From Chromatiaceae bacterium (GTDB taxonomy: Bacteria > Pseudomonadota > Gammaproteobacteria > Chromatiales > Chromatiaceae), in assembly GCA_024235175.1 (NCBI GenBank), contig JACKMX010000004.1, positions 124,001 through 188,000 on the forward strand: 64,000 nucleotides of DNA. The letters run 5' to 3'. The position numbers were made by a program, and so were the translations under genes. Under the pieces are notes generated by a model, which made no database searches, was not told the origin of the DNA, and saw only the letters and a program-made list of their open reading frames with translations. Shown here one piece after another: positions 1 through 8,707 of this stretch; position 1 is the stretch's first letter; the number at the start of each line of letters is the position of its first letter.

Positions 1-387
1 CGCTTTGCGGACACCATGTAGCATCACCATCAGCTCCGCCTCGCTACGGCTCAATCCCAGCCTCTCCACCAGGCTGGCGGCCGTCGCACCCTTGTGGATC
101 ATCTGAATAGCTTCGCCGTAGGGTCGTTCTTCCTGGTTCTGATGCTGAATTTCCAGCGACTCCTGGCGCAACTCCAGTCCACGGCTCTGATGCTCCAATA
201 TGGATATACGCCGATCGACTCCGACTGCACCGGAACATAACGCATTCAGGTCGCAGCTAACCGATTCAAGCCGTGCCTTGAGTGCCTCCACCTCAAGCCG
301 CGCTCTCTTTACCTTCAGAAAAAGTCCAAGCAGGAGAGCAAGCATTGACAGGCCGGTAATTGAGACCACAATCAATATTGTTGACAT
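1..387 (-). CDS. DUF2802 family membrane-anchored protein, partial (C-terminus off the window)
   Basis: Reading starts at the ATG at 387 and stays open through base 1, giving 129 codons without a stop, so the 3' end lies outside the window. The N-terminus is one hydrophobic segment (about residues 3-25) followed by a charged, coiled-coil-like stretch and a compact segment containing YGEAIQMIHKGATAASLVE and LGLSRSEAELM, which resembles a helix-turn-helix and is typical of DUF2802 proteins. Such proteins close the polar flagellar/chemotaxis cluster after cheW in Pseudomonas-like gammaproteobacteria (family knowledge). It follows the small gene at 401-571 by 13 bases and is probably cotranscribed with it. 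Its biochemical role is unknown. Confidence 0.75.
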   Translation of the reverse strand, partial: MSTILIVVSITGLSMLALLLGLFLKVKRARLEVEALKARLESVSCDLNALCSGAVGVDRRISILEHQSRGLELRQESLEIQHQNQEERPYGEAIQMIHKGATAASLVERLGLSRSEAELMVMLHGVRKA

Positions 388-400
388 ATTCGTTCACTCT

Positions 401-571
401 TCAGACATATGCATCGATGCCGGGATTATCGCCTTCCGGCTCGTACGGCTCTCTCCGCCTCTCCCGCCCATCTTTCTTCTGAAGATCCGGCGGATTACGC
501 TTTTTTTGATGCGGCTCCCGCCGCGCCGGCCAGACCGGCTTGACCGGTGCCGGTTGATTTATCTCTGCCAT
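401..571 (-). CDS. Small basic Pro/Arg-rich conserved protein of the chemotaxis cluster
   Basis: Encodes a 56-residue hydrophilic protein rich in Pro, Arg and Lys, with the acidic/aromatic end GDNPGIDAYV. The ATG at 571 is preceded by GGAGG with a 5-base spacer. An in-frame GTG at 589 has no comparable ribosome binding site, so the shorter form was chosen. No transmembrane segment is predicted. Small proteins ending in a similar I-D-x-Y-hydrophobic tail sit at this place between cheW and the DUF2802 gene in related gammaproteobacteria (recalled, not searched). The function is unknown. A disordered adaptor of the polar chemotaxis or flagellar complex is only a guess. Position and ribosome binding site make it a likely real gene. 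Confidence 0.6.
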   Translation of the reverse strand: MAEINQPAPVKPVWPARREPHQKKRNPPDLQKKDGRERRREPYEPEGDNPGIDAYV

Positions 572-655
572 GGTAACCTCCGTTGTCACTACTCATACCC
601 TATGGGTTATAAGAAGGGTACGTCGGAGCACAATGCGAAAACTGGCTGTAAGGGC

Positions 656-711
656 TGAGGGCCAAGGGCCTGGGAAAAACCGATCGCAGCCCTCTTGATC
701 CTTGGCCCTCA
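656..711. repeat. Inverted repeat between cheW and the small gene
   Basis: Perfect 12-base arms, TGAGGGCCAAGG at 656-667 and its reverse complement at 700-711, enclose a 32-base loop. No T-run follows, so it is not a classical terminator. It may attenuate transcription between cheW (ends 753) and the downstream small gene, or be a short dispersed palindrome. The 572-752 gap holds no other convincing gene. Confidence 0.45.
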
Positions 712-752
712 TTTGAAGCAGACTGCTCTCTGCGTGTCATTGCTGACCGACG

Positions 753-1235
753 TCAAATCATGTTTACCTCGTTCCATTCATCTTCAGACAACAGTCTGTT
801 CAGATCCACCACGATCAACAACTCCTTGTCACGCGTCGCCACACCCTGAATGTAACGGGAGTTCTCCTCGTTGCCGACATTTGGCGCCGAGTCGATTTCA
901 GAAGCGCGCAGGTCGACCACTTCCGCCACACTGTCGACCAGCATACCTATAACCTGTTTATCGGATTCAATGATGACAACCCGGGTGGAGTCATCCATCT
1001 CACCGGGTGGCAATCCGAACCTGCCGCGTGTATCCATCACGGTTACCACGTTGCCGCGCAGATTGATGATTCCAAGCACGTAAGGAGGCGCGCCGGGTAC
1101 CGGTGCAATCTCGGTGACACGCAGCACCTCCTGTACCTGCATTACATTGATGCCGTAGGTCTCATCCTTCAAGCGAAAGGTCACCAACTGGATCACCGGA
1201 TCACTTGCCATACCCTCTGCAGCTGCTGCTGTCAT
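753..1235 (-). CDS. cheW: Chemotaxis coupling protein CheW
   Basis: A 160-residue single-domain CheW. It couples methyl-accepting receptors to the CheA kinase at the inner face of the cytoplasmic membrane. The typical blocks are present: QLVTFRLKDETYGINVMQVQEVLR, GIINLRGNVVTVMDTRGRFGLP, and the C-terminal KELLIVVDLNRLL. The ATG at 1235 has a GAGGTG-type ribosome binding site 5 bases upstream. It lies downstream of the parC/parP pair, the order found in polar-flagellated Pseudomonas and Vibrio. The neighbouring CheW-domain gene at 1305-1970 is longer and divergent, so this copy is the canonical coupler. Identification is secure. Confidence 0.95.
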   Translation of the reverse strand: MTAAAAEGMASDPVIQLVTFRLKDETYGINVMQVQEVLRVTEIAPVPGAPPYVLGIINLRGNVVTVMDTRGRFGLPPGEMDDSTRVVIIESDKQVIGMLVDSVAEVVDLRASEIDSAPNVGNEENSRYIQGVATRDKELLIVVDLNRLLSEDEWNEVNMI

Positions 1236-1304
1236 ATCTCCACCTCTTTTGGACTTTGGATCGTTACCGTCAAATTTCAGACACCACTGGGGTCATATTT
1301 ATAC

Positions 1305-1970
1305 TCAAGCATTATTCGTGCCTATTGCTGCCAGAAGTGCATCGATATTCAGCAATACAGAGAGCGATTCAACAACTATTCCGTGGGACCAGGGCCGAAT
1401 CTGCCGGTTCCTGCTCCAGCGCACCTCCTCTGCCCGCAACAATCTGGGACGCTGAATGCTGTCACAGACAACTCCCCAGCGCGCACCTCCTATCAACAAC
1501 AGATAACCCGGCGGCGGCGAATCGGTCATTTGTCGCTCAGGCATAATCAATCTGGAGAGATTGACCAGACTTACTTTTTTCCGCTCATGCAGAAACAGGC
1601 CAATCTGCCACCGGGGCTGGCCGGGAATCGGTGTCGACTCCCCATTCCAGCGGGCAATGGTGTCGAGCCGGTCCAGCGGCACCGCGAGATTGACTCCATG
1701 TACACGAATCATCAGAACTTGAAATGGATTCACTGCCCAGTCGGGTATCCCGGATAAGGCCGTGGTAGCCGGCGTACTCTCTTGCTCTATGATTTGATCA
1801 GCAGCATATTTCCCGGAAGTGTGAGTTCTGCATTCTTCAGGTGTATGGGCAGAGGTTGTGGGTTCTGCAGGGCAAATTCTCTCTGCCACATTCTGATCCA
1901 AGGGCTTTCCGTCAACGGGTTCGCCCATAAGATCGGCCAGATATTCACAAATAACACTTTTTGGCTGCAT
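1305..1970 (-). CDS. parP: CheW-domain protein, ParP-like partner of ParC
   Basis: 221 residues. Roughly the first 75 look unstructured (rich in Thr, Glu, Pro and Ala), followed by a divergent CheW-like domain (FQVLMIRVHGVNLAVPLDRL; WQIGLFLHERKKVSLVNLSRL; VVESLSVLLNIDALL). It lies directly after the ParA-type gene (30 bases) and before cheW. In Vibrio this slot is ParP, which links ParC to CheA and captures chemotaxis arrays at the flagellated pole. ParP is assigned by gene order and domain; Vibrio ParP is longer, from memory. The weak conservation of CheA-contact residues relative to CheW fits an accessory rather than core coupling role. Start at the ATG at 1970 is the best available, without a strong ribosome binding site. 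Confidence 0.7.
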   Translation of the reverse strand: MQPKSVICEYLADLMGEPVDGKPLDQNVAERICPAEPTTSAHTPEECRTHTSGKYAADQIIEQESTPATTALSGIPDWAVNPFQVLMIRVHGVNLAVPLDRLDTIARWNGESTPIPGQPRWQIGLFLHERKKVSLVNLSRLIMPERQMTDSPPPGYLLLIGGARWGVVCDSIQRPRLLRAEEVRWSRNRQIRPWSHGIVVESLSVLLNIDALLAAIGTNNA

Positions 1971-1999
1971 GCCGGATAATCACCCTGCGGCTGCCCCAT

Positions 2000-2791
2000 T
2001 CATCCGGCCGCCAGCATCGTTGGCGCCCTCCCCTGCAATTTTTCGAGCAAAGCTGCATAGGCGGTTACACCACGGGAGTGCGGATCGTACAGCGATGGCG
2101 GAATACCGGCACGACTTGCGTCCCGGAACCTGGTGTCAATCGGGATTACGCCCTCCCACACAGCACCCGCATTTTCACGGCGCAGCTCTTTCAAACTGTC
2201 GATTGAGGAACGGGTCCGACGGTCGAACATTGTGGGCACGATCAGATGGGAGAGGATTTCCGCACGTGCGCGCAGCACCATCCGTAAGGTGTGAAGCATT
2301 CGCTCCAGCCCTTTTAAAGCAAGGAATTCGGTTTGCACCGGTATCAGCAGCCGCTCACACGCCGCAAGTGCATTGACCAGCAGCACACCCAGCACAGGCG
2401 GGCAGTCTATGATGACATAGTCGTAATGAGACGCCAGGCCGTCCATTGCTTTTTTCAGGACCAGCCCCATGCCCTCCAAACGGCTCGACTGCCGATCCAA
2501 TGTGGCAAGCGCCACGGACGCCGCCAGCAGGTCCAGACTCTCGGTGCCGGTGGGCTGCACCAGAGACATAGGATCGACAGGCTGTTTTTTTATCGCCCCC
2601 TCGAACAGCGAGTAGGTTCCGCTCTCTGTTGCATCGGGATCATAACGAAAATAGCTGCTGAGGGAGCCGTGTGGATCCAGATCCACCATCAGTGTGCGGA
2701 ATCCCCAGGATGCCAGCAGTCCCCCAAGCGTAACCACGCTGGTGGTTTTGCCCACACCTCCTTTTTGATTTGCCAGGGTCCACACCTTCAC
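2000..2791 (-). CDS. parC: ParA-family ATPase of chemotaxis clusters (ParC)
   Basis: 263-residue Walker-type ATPase. It has the deviant Walker A KGGVGKTT at residues 10-17, a Walker A' LMVDLDPHGSLSSYF and Walker B YVIIDCPPVLG, all features of ParA/MinD positioning ATPases. In polar flagellates this member (ParC in Vibrio) positions chemotaxis arrays at the cell pole, working with the CheW-like ParP encoded next (family knowledge). The start overlaps the motD stop by 4 bases, indicating translational coupling. The fleN product in this window (9884-10765) is a second MinD-like ATPase with a different role, flagellar number. A plasmid-partition role is unlikely, because no parB follows and the gene sits inside the chemotaxis operon. 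Confidence 0.88.
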   Translation of the reverse strand: MKVWTLANQKGGVGKTTSVVTLGGLLASWGFRTLMVDLDPHGSLSSYFRYDPDATESGTYSLFEGAIKKQPVDPMSLVQPTGTESLDLLAASVALATLDRQSSRLEGMGLVLKKAMDGLASHYDYVIIDCPPVLGVLLVNALAACERLLIPVQTEFLALKGLERMLHTLRMVLRARAEILSHLIVPTMFDRRTRSSIDSLKELRRENAGAVWEGVIPIDTRFRDASRAGIPPSLYDPHSRGVTAYAALLEKLQGRAPTMLAAG

Positions 2792-3591
2792 AGCGAGTCT
2801 CCGGATGTCGTGCCGATCCTGCCCAATTTCCGTTCATACTCTCCCGCCATTATCACCAATGCAACACGCCGGTTGGACTGGCGGCCCTCCTCGCTGTCAT
2901 TCTCCTCGATAGGCTGGTGCTCACCATAACCAGTTGCAGCCATGCGCGGCGGCTCTATACCGAGCTTTGCCAGGACATGGACGACACTGGCGGCACGGGC
3001 GGCAGACAGCTCCCAGTTGGAGGGAAAAGAGATGGTATTGATCGGTACATTATCCGTATGGCCTTCCACATTGATCCTGTTGGGAACCGACTTGACGAGG
3101 GCCGCAACACTCTTCAACACACCGAATGCACCTCGGGAGAGCGCGGCGCTGCCGCTTTTGAAGAGCATTTCGCTCTTCATCTCGACCTCTATGCCCCGGT
3201 CGGTCCGCGTCACTTTAACCAGCTCCTGATCGATGAAAGGCTCGAGCGCCAGATTCAGATTGGCCCGAATCCGGTAAAGGGCACTCTCTTCACTCTCCTC
3301 CGGCTGGGACTCCATCGGCTCCACGGTAATCGGTTCAGGTGTGGCGAAATCGCCGGGTTGAGGAATTATCGAATGTACCTGCTCTCCAACCTGTACCGGA
3401 TCCAGACTCTGGGCAGGCGTAACGAACGCGTTCGTCAGGGTATCGGAAAGCACCCGGTATTTCCCTTCGTTAATCGATGAGATTGAGTACATGACAACGA
3501 AAAAAGCAAACAATAAGGTAATAAAATCGGCATAGGAGACCAGCCAGCGTTCATTGTTGTTCTGCTCCTCCGGCCGTCTTCTGCGTGCCAT
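2788..3591 (-). CDS. motD: Flagellar stator protein MotD (MotB family)
   Basis: 267 residues. A basic N-terminus (MARRRR) leads into the single membrane helix SYADFITLLFAFFVVMYS, whose Asp22 is the expected proton-conducting residue. A periplasmic linker follows, then an OmpA-like peptidoglycan-binding domain (INVEGHTDNVPI; NWELSAARAASVV; NRRVALVI). It pairs with the MotC protein encoded 65 bases upstream to form the MotC4-5/MotD2-type stator that anchors to the wall and drives rotation. MotC/MotD naming follows Pseudomonas, where this pair sits between cheB and parC as here. No second stator set (motAB) is present in the window. Confidence 0.93.
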   Translation of the reverse strand: MARRRRPEEQNNNERWLVSYADFITLLFAFFVVMYSISSINEGKYRVLSDTLTNAFVTPAQSLDPVQVGEQVHSIIPQPGDFATPEPITVEPMESQPEESEESALYRIRANLNLALEPFIDQELVKVTRTDRGIEVEMKSEMLFKSGSAALSRGAFGVLKSVAALVKSVPNRINVEGHTDNVPINTISFPSNWELSAARAASVVHVLAKLGIEPPRMAATGYGEHQPIEENDSEEGRQSNRRVALVIMAGEYERKLGRIGTTSGDSL

Positions 3592-3656
3592 GGGTCAACC
3601 GCCTGCCTTTTTGCCGCTGCCAATTGCCAGAGTCCTGCAAGGTTCCGCCTGCCACA

Positions 3657-4397
3657 TCAGTTCAGATACCCCTGCAGTTTGGATTCAATGTTCCGGGGGT
3701 TCTCCCCTTCGGCGATTGCAACTATTCCTTCGATGATCATCTCCTGATATTGCGACTTGCGCAGCGCAAGCGTTTTCATCTTACTGCCGAAAGGGAGCAG
3801 GCAGAGATTTGCAATACCGACGCCGTAGATGGTCGCGACAAATGCAGTTGCGATGCCGCTCCCCAGCCTGCCGGGGTCGGCGAGATTCTGCATCACGTGG
3901 ATCAGACCCATCACAGCACCGATGATCCCGATTGTGGGCGCGTAACCGCCCATCGCTTCAAACACTTTCGCGGCAAGCAGATCATGCTGTTCCCGATTGT
4001 CGACTTCAACTTCCATGATACTGCGGATTACTTCCGGTTCGCTGCCGTCAACCAGCAGTTGCATCCCCTTGCGAATAAAAAGATCCGGCTCGTTCTCCGC
4101 TATTGTCTCCAGTCCAAGCAATCCCTCTTTGCGGGCCACGTTGCTCCAGTTGACCAGTTTTTTTATGGCTGATTCGACTTGCTGAGCGGGTGGGCGGAAG
4201 ACCCCGCCGGCCAGCCGCAGTGCGTGTAGAAAAACAGTAAGAGGCGACTGCAGCATTACGGCACCCAAGGTGCCGCCAACAACAATTACCAACGCCGGTC
4301 CATTCAACAGTGTGCTGACATGCCCACCCTCCAGTGCATTTCCGCCGATGATGGCACCAAAGGCCACCAGGATTCCAACTATGCTGAGCAAGTCCAA
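3657..4397 (-). CDS. motC: Flagellar stator protein MotC (MotA family)
   Basis: 246 residues with four hydrophobic segments: two at the N-terminus (VGILVAFGAIIGGNALEGG, and ALVIVVGGTLGAVMLQSP) and two near residues 145-200 (YAPTIGIIGAVMGLIHVM; IATAFVATIYGVGIANLCLLPF). This is the MotA/TolQ/ExbB proton-channel arrangement. The conserved Pro-containing third helix and the cytoplasmic loop between helices 2 and 3 are present. It forms the stator with MotD, encoded next. A 251-base gap separates it from cheB upstream and holds no supported gene, so an internal promoter is possible, although none was identified with confidence. Confidence 0.93.
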   Translation of the reverse strand: MDLLSIVGILVAFGAIIGGNALEGGHVSTLLNGPALVIVVGGTLGAVMLQSPLTVFLHALRLAGGVFRPPAQQVESAIKKLVNWSNVARKEGLLGLETIAENEPDLFIRKGMQLLVDGSEPEVIRSIMEVEVDNREQHDLLAAKVFEAMGGYAPTIGIIGAVMGLIHVMQNLADPGRLGSGIATAFVATIYGVGIANLCLLPFGSKMKTLALRKSQYQEMIIEGIVAIAEGENPRNIESKLQGYLN

Positions 4398-4648
4398 TTC
4401 AGCCGGCCTTGTTCATGGTGGAGCGCAAATTCCGGCGCAGAATGGATGCAACCGGAGACTGCCCGGAAGAATAAGCAGCGGGCAAAACTGTCACATCAAT
4501 AAGCGGCATGCGCTGGAACGTCGGAGCAGACCAGGAGCATGTCAGACTGGGGAGCCTGACCTTAATTGGGTGGAGATGCCCTCGATTGTCCGGAAATATA
4601 CTCATCTATTTGCCCTGGACTCATGCAGCCATCCTGAAAAAGCGAGGC

Positions 4649-5683
4649 TCACACCGCCTTTACCAGCTGAGGACCAATCTCCGTCAGCGGCAGAACCCTG
4701 TCCGACAGGCCCGCCTTCTCAACAGCCTGTGGCATACCGTACACGATGCAGCTTGCTTCGTCCTGGGACCAGATGGTGGACCCCCCTGCTTTCAACTGCT
4801 GCGCCGCCAACTTTCCGTCAGCACCCATCCCGGTCAGTACCACGCCAAGAACTCCGTCCGGATAGACCAGCCCCGCAGAGCCCATGGTTACGTCCACACT
4901 GGGCCGGTAAGTCTGCGTCGGCAGGCTGTTGCTGATCCGAATCTCAACTCTGGAGCCCTGTTGTTGCAGAGTCATCTGCTTTCCTCCGGGTGCAAGATAG
5001 GCCTGTCCCCGTTGTGGCACGTCGCCATCCCGTGCCTCCTTTACGCCGATATTGCACTGCGCATTCAGGCGTGCCGCAAAGGCAGGGGTGAAACTTTCCG
5101 GCATGTGCACAACCAGCAGCAGCGGTAATGGAAAATCAGCAGGCAGCGCCGACAACAGCTGTTGCATCGCAACCGGTCCACCAGTTGAAGCGCCAATCAC
5201 AACCAGTTTGTAGCCCCCCCGACGCTGGTGTTCTCTATTTGTCTGTTTCTGCAGCCCGGTAGCCCTCTCCTTCAGAATCTGACGTTTCAGGCCCAGAGCC
5301 AGTATTCGCTGCAGCAGCTGTTTTTCAATCAAATCGGATGAGTTGAAACCACTCTGTGGTTTGGGGAAAAAATCGACAGCACCAGCATCCAAAGCATCCA
5401 GGGTGGCTTTCGCGCCCTCGTGCGTGAACGCCGAGAGCATGATGATCGGAGTCGGTGATTCAGCCATTATCCGTTTCACGGCATTGATGCCATTCATAAC
5501 CGGCATCTCCACATCCATGGTGATTACATCCGGATTCAACTTACGTGCAGCCGTCACCGCCTGCAGCCCGTCACCCGCATGCCCAACCACCTCGATGGAG
5601 GAATCCCGCTGCAGTATGTCAGTAATGCGCCTTTGAAAAAAAACTGAATCGTCCACCACCAGTACACGCACCTTGGCGGTCAT
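4649..5683 (-). CDS. cheB: Chemotaxis response regulator/protein-glutamate methylesterase CheB
   Basis: 344 residues from the ATG at 5683, which follows an AGGA-type site. An in-frame GTG at 5710 would add nine residues without clear support. The N-terminal receiver domain has the acidic pair DD at 11-12 and phosphoacceptor Asp57 (VITMDVEMPVMNG). The C-terminal methylesterase domain carries the catalytic Ser in VIGASTGGP, His in LLVVHMPESFTPAFA and Asp in LTGMGADG. CheB demethylates receptors for adaptation when phosphorylated by CheA. No cheR lies in the window, so the matching methyltransferase must be encoded elsewhere, as in Pseudomonas. It follows cheA in the same direction. Confidence 0.95.
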   Translation of the reverse strand: MTAKVRVLVVDDSVFFQRRITDILQRDSSIEVVGHAGDGLQAVTAARKLNPDVITMDVEMPVMNGINAVKRIMAESPTPIIMLSAFTHEGAKATLDALDAGAVDFFPKPQSGFNSSDLIEKQLLQRILALGLKRQILKERATGLQKQTNREHQRRGGYKLVVIGASTGGPVAMQQLLSALPADFPLPLLLVVHMPESFTPAFAARLNAQCNIGVKEARDGDVPQRGQAYLAPGGKQMTLQQQGSRVEIRISNSLPTQTYRPSVDVTMGSAGLVYPDGVLGVVLTGMGADGKLAAQQLKAGGSTIWSQDEASCIVYGMPQAVEKAGLSDRVLPLTEIGPQLVKAV

Positions 5684-5770
5684 GGCAGTTTCCTGCTTCC
5701 CCTGCTGCACTCCAATGCCTCCAATACGAGATAAGCGCCTTCACCAGGCTTGAGATAAATTGCCGCATGC

Positions 5771-7885
5771 TCAATAACGTTTGGCATACTTCCTCATCAG
5801 CCCCGGAATATCCAGAATCAGTGCGATCTTGCCATCACCGGTAATGGTGGCGCCTGCCATTCCTTCCAGTCCCTGCAGCATGCTACCCAGCGGCTTGATC
5901 ACCACCTCTTCCTGGCCAATCAGATAGTCGACTACCAGACAAACCTGCTTGCCGCCTACATTCACCACAACCACATGTCCATGATCTTTTGGATCCGAAT
6001 TGGGCTGACCGCTGATCAGCCAGTTGCGCAGGTAAAACAGCGGCAGCGCCCGCTCCCGCACCATAATCGTCAACTGGCCATCGACCATGTGAGTGCGCTG
6101 CAGATCCAGATTGAATATCTCAACCACACTTGAGAGGGGCAGTGCAAAAGACTGCACGCCGAGTACCACCATCAGTGTCGGCAGTATCGCCAGCGTCAAC
6201 GGCAGCTTGATGGTGATGATACTGCCTCTGCCGAGCTCCGAGTCTATATCCACAGATCCGTTCATCTGAGTAATACGTGTCTTTACCACATCCATTCCGA
6301 CACCGCGCCCGGAGACATCGGAGATCTCTGTTTTGGTGGAAAATCCCGGTTGGAATATCAGGTTATAGCAATCCCTCTCATCCAGACGTGCAGCCGCTTC
6401 CTGGTCCATCATCCCCTTTTCAACTGCTTTACGCCGCAGGACATCCGCATCCATGCCTCTTCCGTCGTCGCTGATGGAGAGCAGAATATGATCGCCTTCC
6501 TGGGCGGCCGACAACATTACCGTACCCTGGCGTGGCTTGCCCGCCTTTTCACGTTCATCGGGAGTTTCGATACCATGATCCACCGCATTGCGTACCAGAT
6601 GCACCATCGGATCCGACAATGCCTCGACCAGATTCTTGTCCAGATCGGTCTCCTCTCCCGCCATCTCAAGGTTGATCTCCTTATTCAAACTGCGGGCCAG
6701 ATCCCTGACCACCCTGGGAAAGCGTCCGAATACCTTCTTGATCGGCTGCATGCGGGTCTTCATCACCGAATTCTGTAAATCGGCTGTCACCACATCCAGG
6801 TTGGCTACCGCATTGGCCACCTCTTCATCACCCAACCTGGATTTCAATGTGGCCAGCCGGTTTCTCACAAGCACCAGTTCACCCACCATATTCATGATGT
6901 CATCGAGCCGTGCCGTATCGACGCGTACCGTGGTTTCCGGTTGCGGAGAGACCTTGATGCCAGCCTTGGGCGCCGCTTGCGCCGGTGTGGCGGCAGGTTT
7001 GATCTCTGCTGGTTTCAATTCAGAACTCTCTCTGGATTGAAGCTGTTCTTTAACTTCTGCTTTCTGCTTCGCCTGAGGCCGGGCCCTGGCTGTGGTCTTT
7101 TTCTTTGGTTGGCTTTGCTTCTGTTGGACGGCGCCGGTTTCACCACCGCTTTCCTGCGTTTTTGCAGCCGGCAAACCGCCATGTTTTCCGGTACCGTGGA
7201 GCTCATCAAGCAGTGCTTCAAATTCGGCTTCCGTTATCTCATCGGGAGACGAAATGGTTGCTGCTTTTTCGTCTGCCCCGGCGCTAGCGGACCGCGTTGG
7301 AACACCGCCATGCCTGCCCTTGCCGTGAAGTTCATCCAATAAGGCATCGAACTCCTCTTCGCTGATTTCATCAGGGTCTGCTTTACCGGCGTCGCTTACT
7401 TCTGCCGCTGCCTGCTGCGTTAATTCGGCCTTCTCATCAGGAACCACTTCCGGTGGCTGTTCCGGCTCCGCTTCGACGTCAGACGGAGATTCCCCGGCTG
7501 GCACAGCGAACTGGTTCAATGTCTGAATCAATTGCGGATCGGCATGCTCCGGCTCCTGTCCTTCCCGAACCCGTCCAAACATGCCGTTAACCACATCCAG
7601 CACCTTGAGCATCACATCCATCAGCTCGGCGTCAACCTGGCGTTGGCCCTGGCGCAGGATATTGAATACATCTTCGGAGCGATGGCAGACTTCAACCAGA
7701 GCATCGATGGAGAGGAATCCGGCGCCACCCTTAATGGTGTGAAAGCCGCGGAAAACAGAGTTCAGTAAGTCATAGTCGTCGGGGGCCTGCTCCAGTTCAA
7801 GCAGCTGCTCATTCAAATGTTCCAGTATTTCACCGGCTTCAACCAGAAAATCCTGGAGAATCTCGTCGCCTGTATCAATGGCCAT
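5771..7885 (-). CDS. cheA: Chemotaxis histidine kinase CheA
   Basis: 704 residues. The HPt domain has the phosphorylated His49 in FHTIKGGAGFL. Next comes a long low-complexity linker (about residues 115-325) with two related motifs, FDALLDELHGKGRHGG and FEALLDELHGTGKHGG. The dimerisation helices (MNMVGELVLVRNRLATLKS), the HATPase domain (HLVRNAVDHGIE; DDGRGMD; GRGVGMDVV) and the CheW-like P5 domain at the C-terminus follow. It receives receptor signals through CheW and phosphorylates CheY and CheB. All catalytic boxes look intact. The doubled linker motif is the only unusual feature. Upstream cheZ lies 72 bases away in the same operon. Confidence 0.96.
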   Translation of the reverse strand: MAIDTGDEILQDFLVEAGEILEHLNEQLLELEQAPDDYDLLNSVFRGFHTIKGGAGFLSIDALVEVCHRSEDVFNILRQGQRQVDAELMDVMLKVLDVVNGMFGRVREGQEPEHADPQLIQTLNQFAVPAGESPSDVEAEPEQPPEVVPDEKAELTQQAAAEVSDAGKADPDEISEEEFDALLDELHGKGRHGGVPTRSASAGADEKAATISSPDEITEAEFEALLDELHGTGKHGGLPAAKTQESGGETGAVQQKQSQPKKKTTARARPQAKQKAEVKEQLQSRESSELKPAEIKPAATPAQAAPKAGIKVSPQPETTVRVDTARLDDIMNMVGELVLVRNRLATLKSRLGDEEVANAVANLDVVTADLQNSVMKTRMQPIKKVFGRFPRVVRDLARSLNKEINLEMAGEETDLDKNLVEALSDPMVHLVRNAVDHGIETPDEREKAGKPRQGTVMLSAAQEGDHILLSISDDGRGMDADVLRRKAVEKGMMDQEAAARLDERDCYNLIFQPGFSTKTEISDVSGRGVGMDVVKTRITQMNGSVDIDSELGRGSIITIKLPLTLAILPTLMVVLGVQSFALPLSSVVEIFNLDLQRTHMVDGQLTIMVRERALPLFYLRNWLISGQPNSDPKDHGHVVVVNVGGKQVCLVVDYLIGQEEVVIKPLGSMLQGLEGMAGATITGDGKIALILDIPGLMRKYAKRY

Positions 7886-7957
7886 AGCTCGCCGCCTTTA
7901 ACCGAATAGAGTTAATTTCTTCAATCGTCCGTTGTGCCGTAAGAATCCCAGAGCACC

Positions 7958-8707
7958 TTAAAAACCCAAACTGGAGAGCAGATCGTCCACATCGTCCTGA
8001 TCGCCCACCTGATCCCCCTGATCAATACCAGGTACAACCGGACCCTCCAGCTTGGCTGAAGATTTCGTATCGTCCGATCCTGCGAGACCTCCGGAAATTC
8101 GAACCAAACGAACCAGTTTGTCTTCCACATCCTGTATCAGGCTAATCACTTGCCGAATGATCTGTCCGGTAAGATCCTGGAAGTCCTGCGCCATCAGAAC
8201 CTCTGACAGCTTGCCGTGAAGCTCTCCTGAATGCTCTCCCGCAATCTGCAGAAACCCCACCAGCTTCCGGCTGAGTACACGAAATTCCTCTACCGAAAGC
8301 TCGCGTTCCTGAAATCTTCTCCATTCACTAGCCAGATTCGACGCTTTGTTTCCAAGTTCATCCGCCAACGGAATAGCCGCCTCCACCGCTGCCAGACTGG
8401 TGTTGGCAGCCCTCTCCGTCATGGTAATGACATAGCTGAGCCGCTCGCTGGCATCGGGTATTTCACGCTCAGCCAGCTCGGTGATTCTTGAATCCAACAG
8501 GAAACCGTTGATGGCGCTGTGCAACTCACGCGTCAACCTTCCCACTTCCTGAAAGAGATTGTTCTCGCTGAAACCGGCCAGCAGATCGACGGTATGCTCC
8601 GCATTTACTGAATCACCGGACTCCAGTTGATTCACCAGCTGTTTTGCCAGAACGAGGCGCCTGCTTTCTTCCATCGCTGTAAACATCGATGTGTCCTGTT
8701 GATTCAA
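7958..8707 (-). CDS. cheZ: Protein phosphatase CheZ
   Basis: 249 residues, mostly helical. The catalytic segment MAQDFQDLTGQIIRQV holds the Asp and Gln that CheZ proteins use to dephosphorylate CheY-P. The C-terminus DDVDDLLSSLGF is the CheY-docking peptide, joined by a flexible acidic linker. The stop/start junction with cheY overlaps by 4 bases (8704-8707), so the two are translationally coupled. CheZ is a marker of the beta/gammaproteobacterial chemotaxis pathway. Confidence 0.95.
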   Translation of the reverse strand: MNQQDTSMFTAMEESRRLVLAKQLVNQLESGDSVNAEHTVDLLAGFSENNLFQEVGRLTRELHSAINGFLLDSRITELAEREIPDASERLSYVITMTERAANTSLAAVEAAIPLADELGNKASNLASEWRRFQERELSVEEFRVLSRKLVGFLQIAGEHSGELHGKLSEVLMAQDFQDLTGQIIRQVISLIQDVEDKLVRLVRISGGLAGSDDTKSSAKLEGPVVPGIDQGDQVGDQDDVDDLLSSLGF

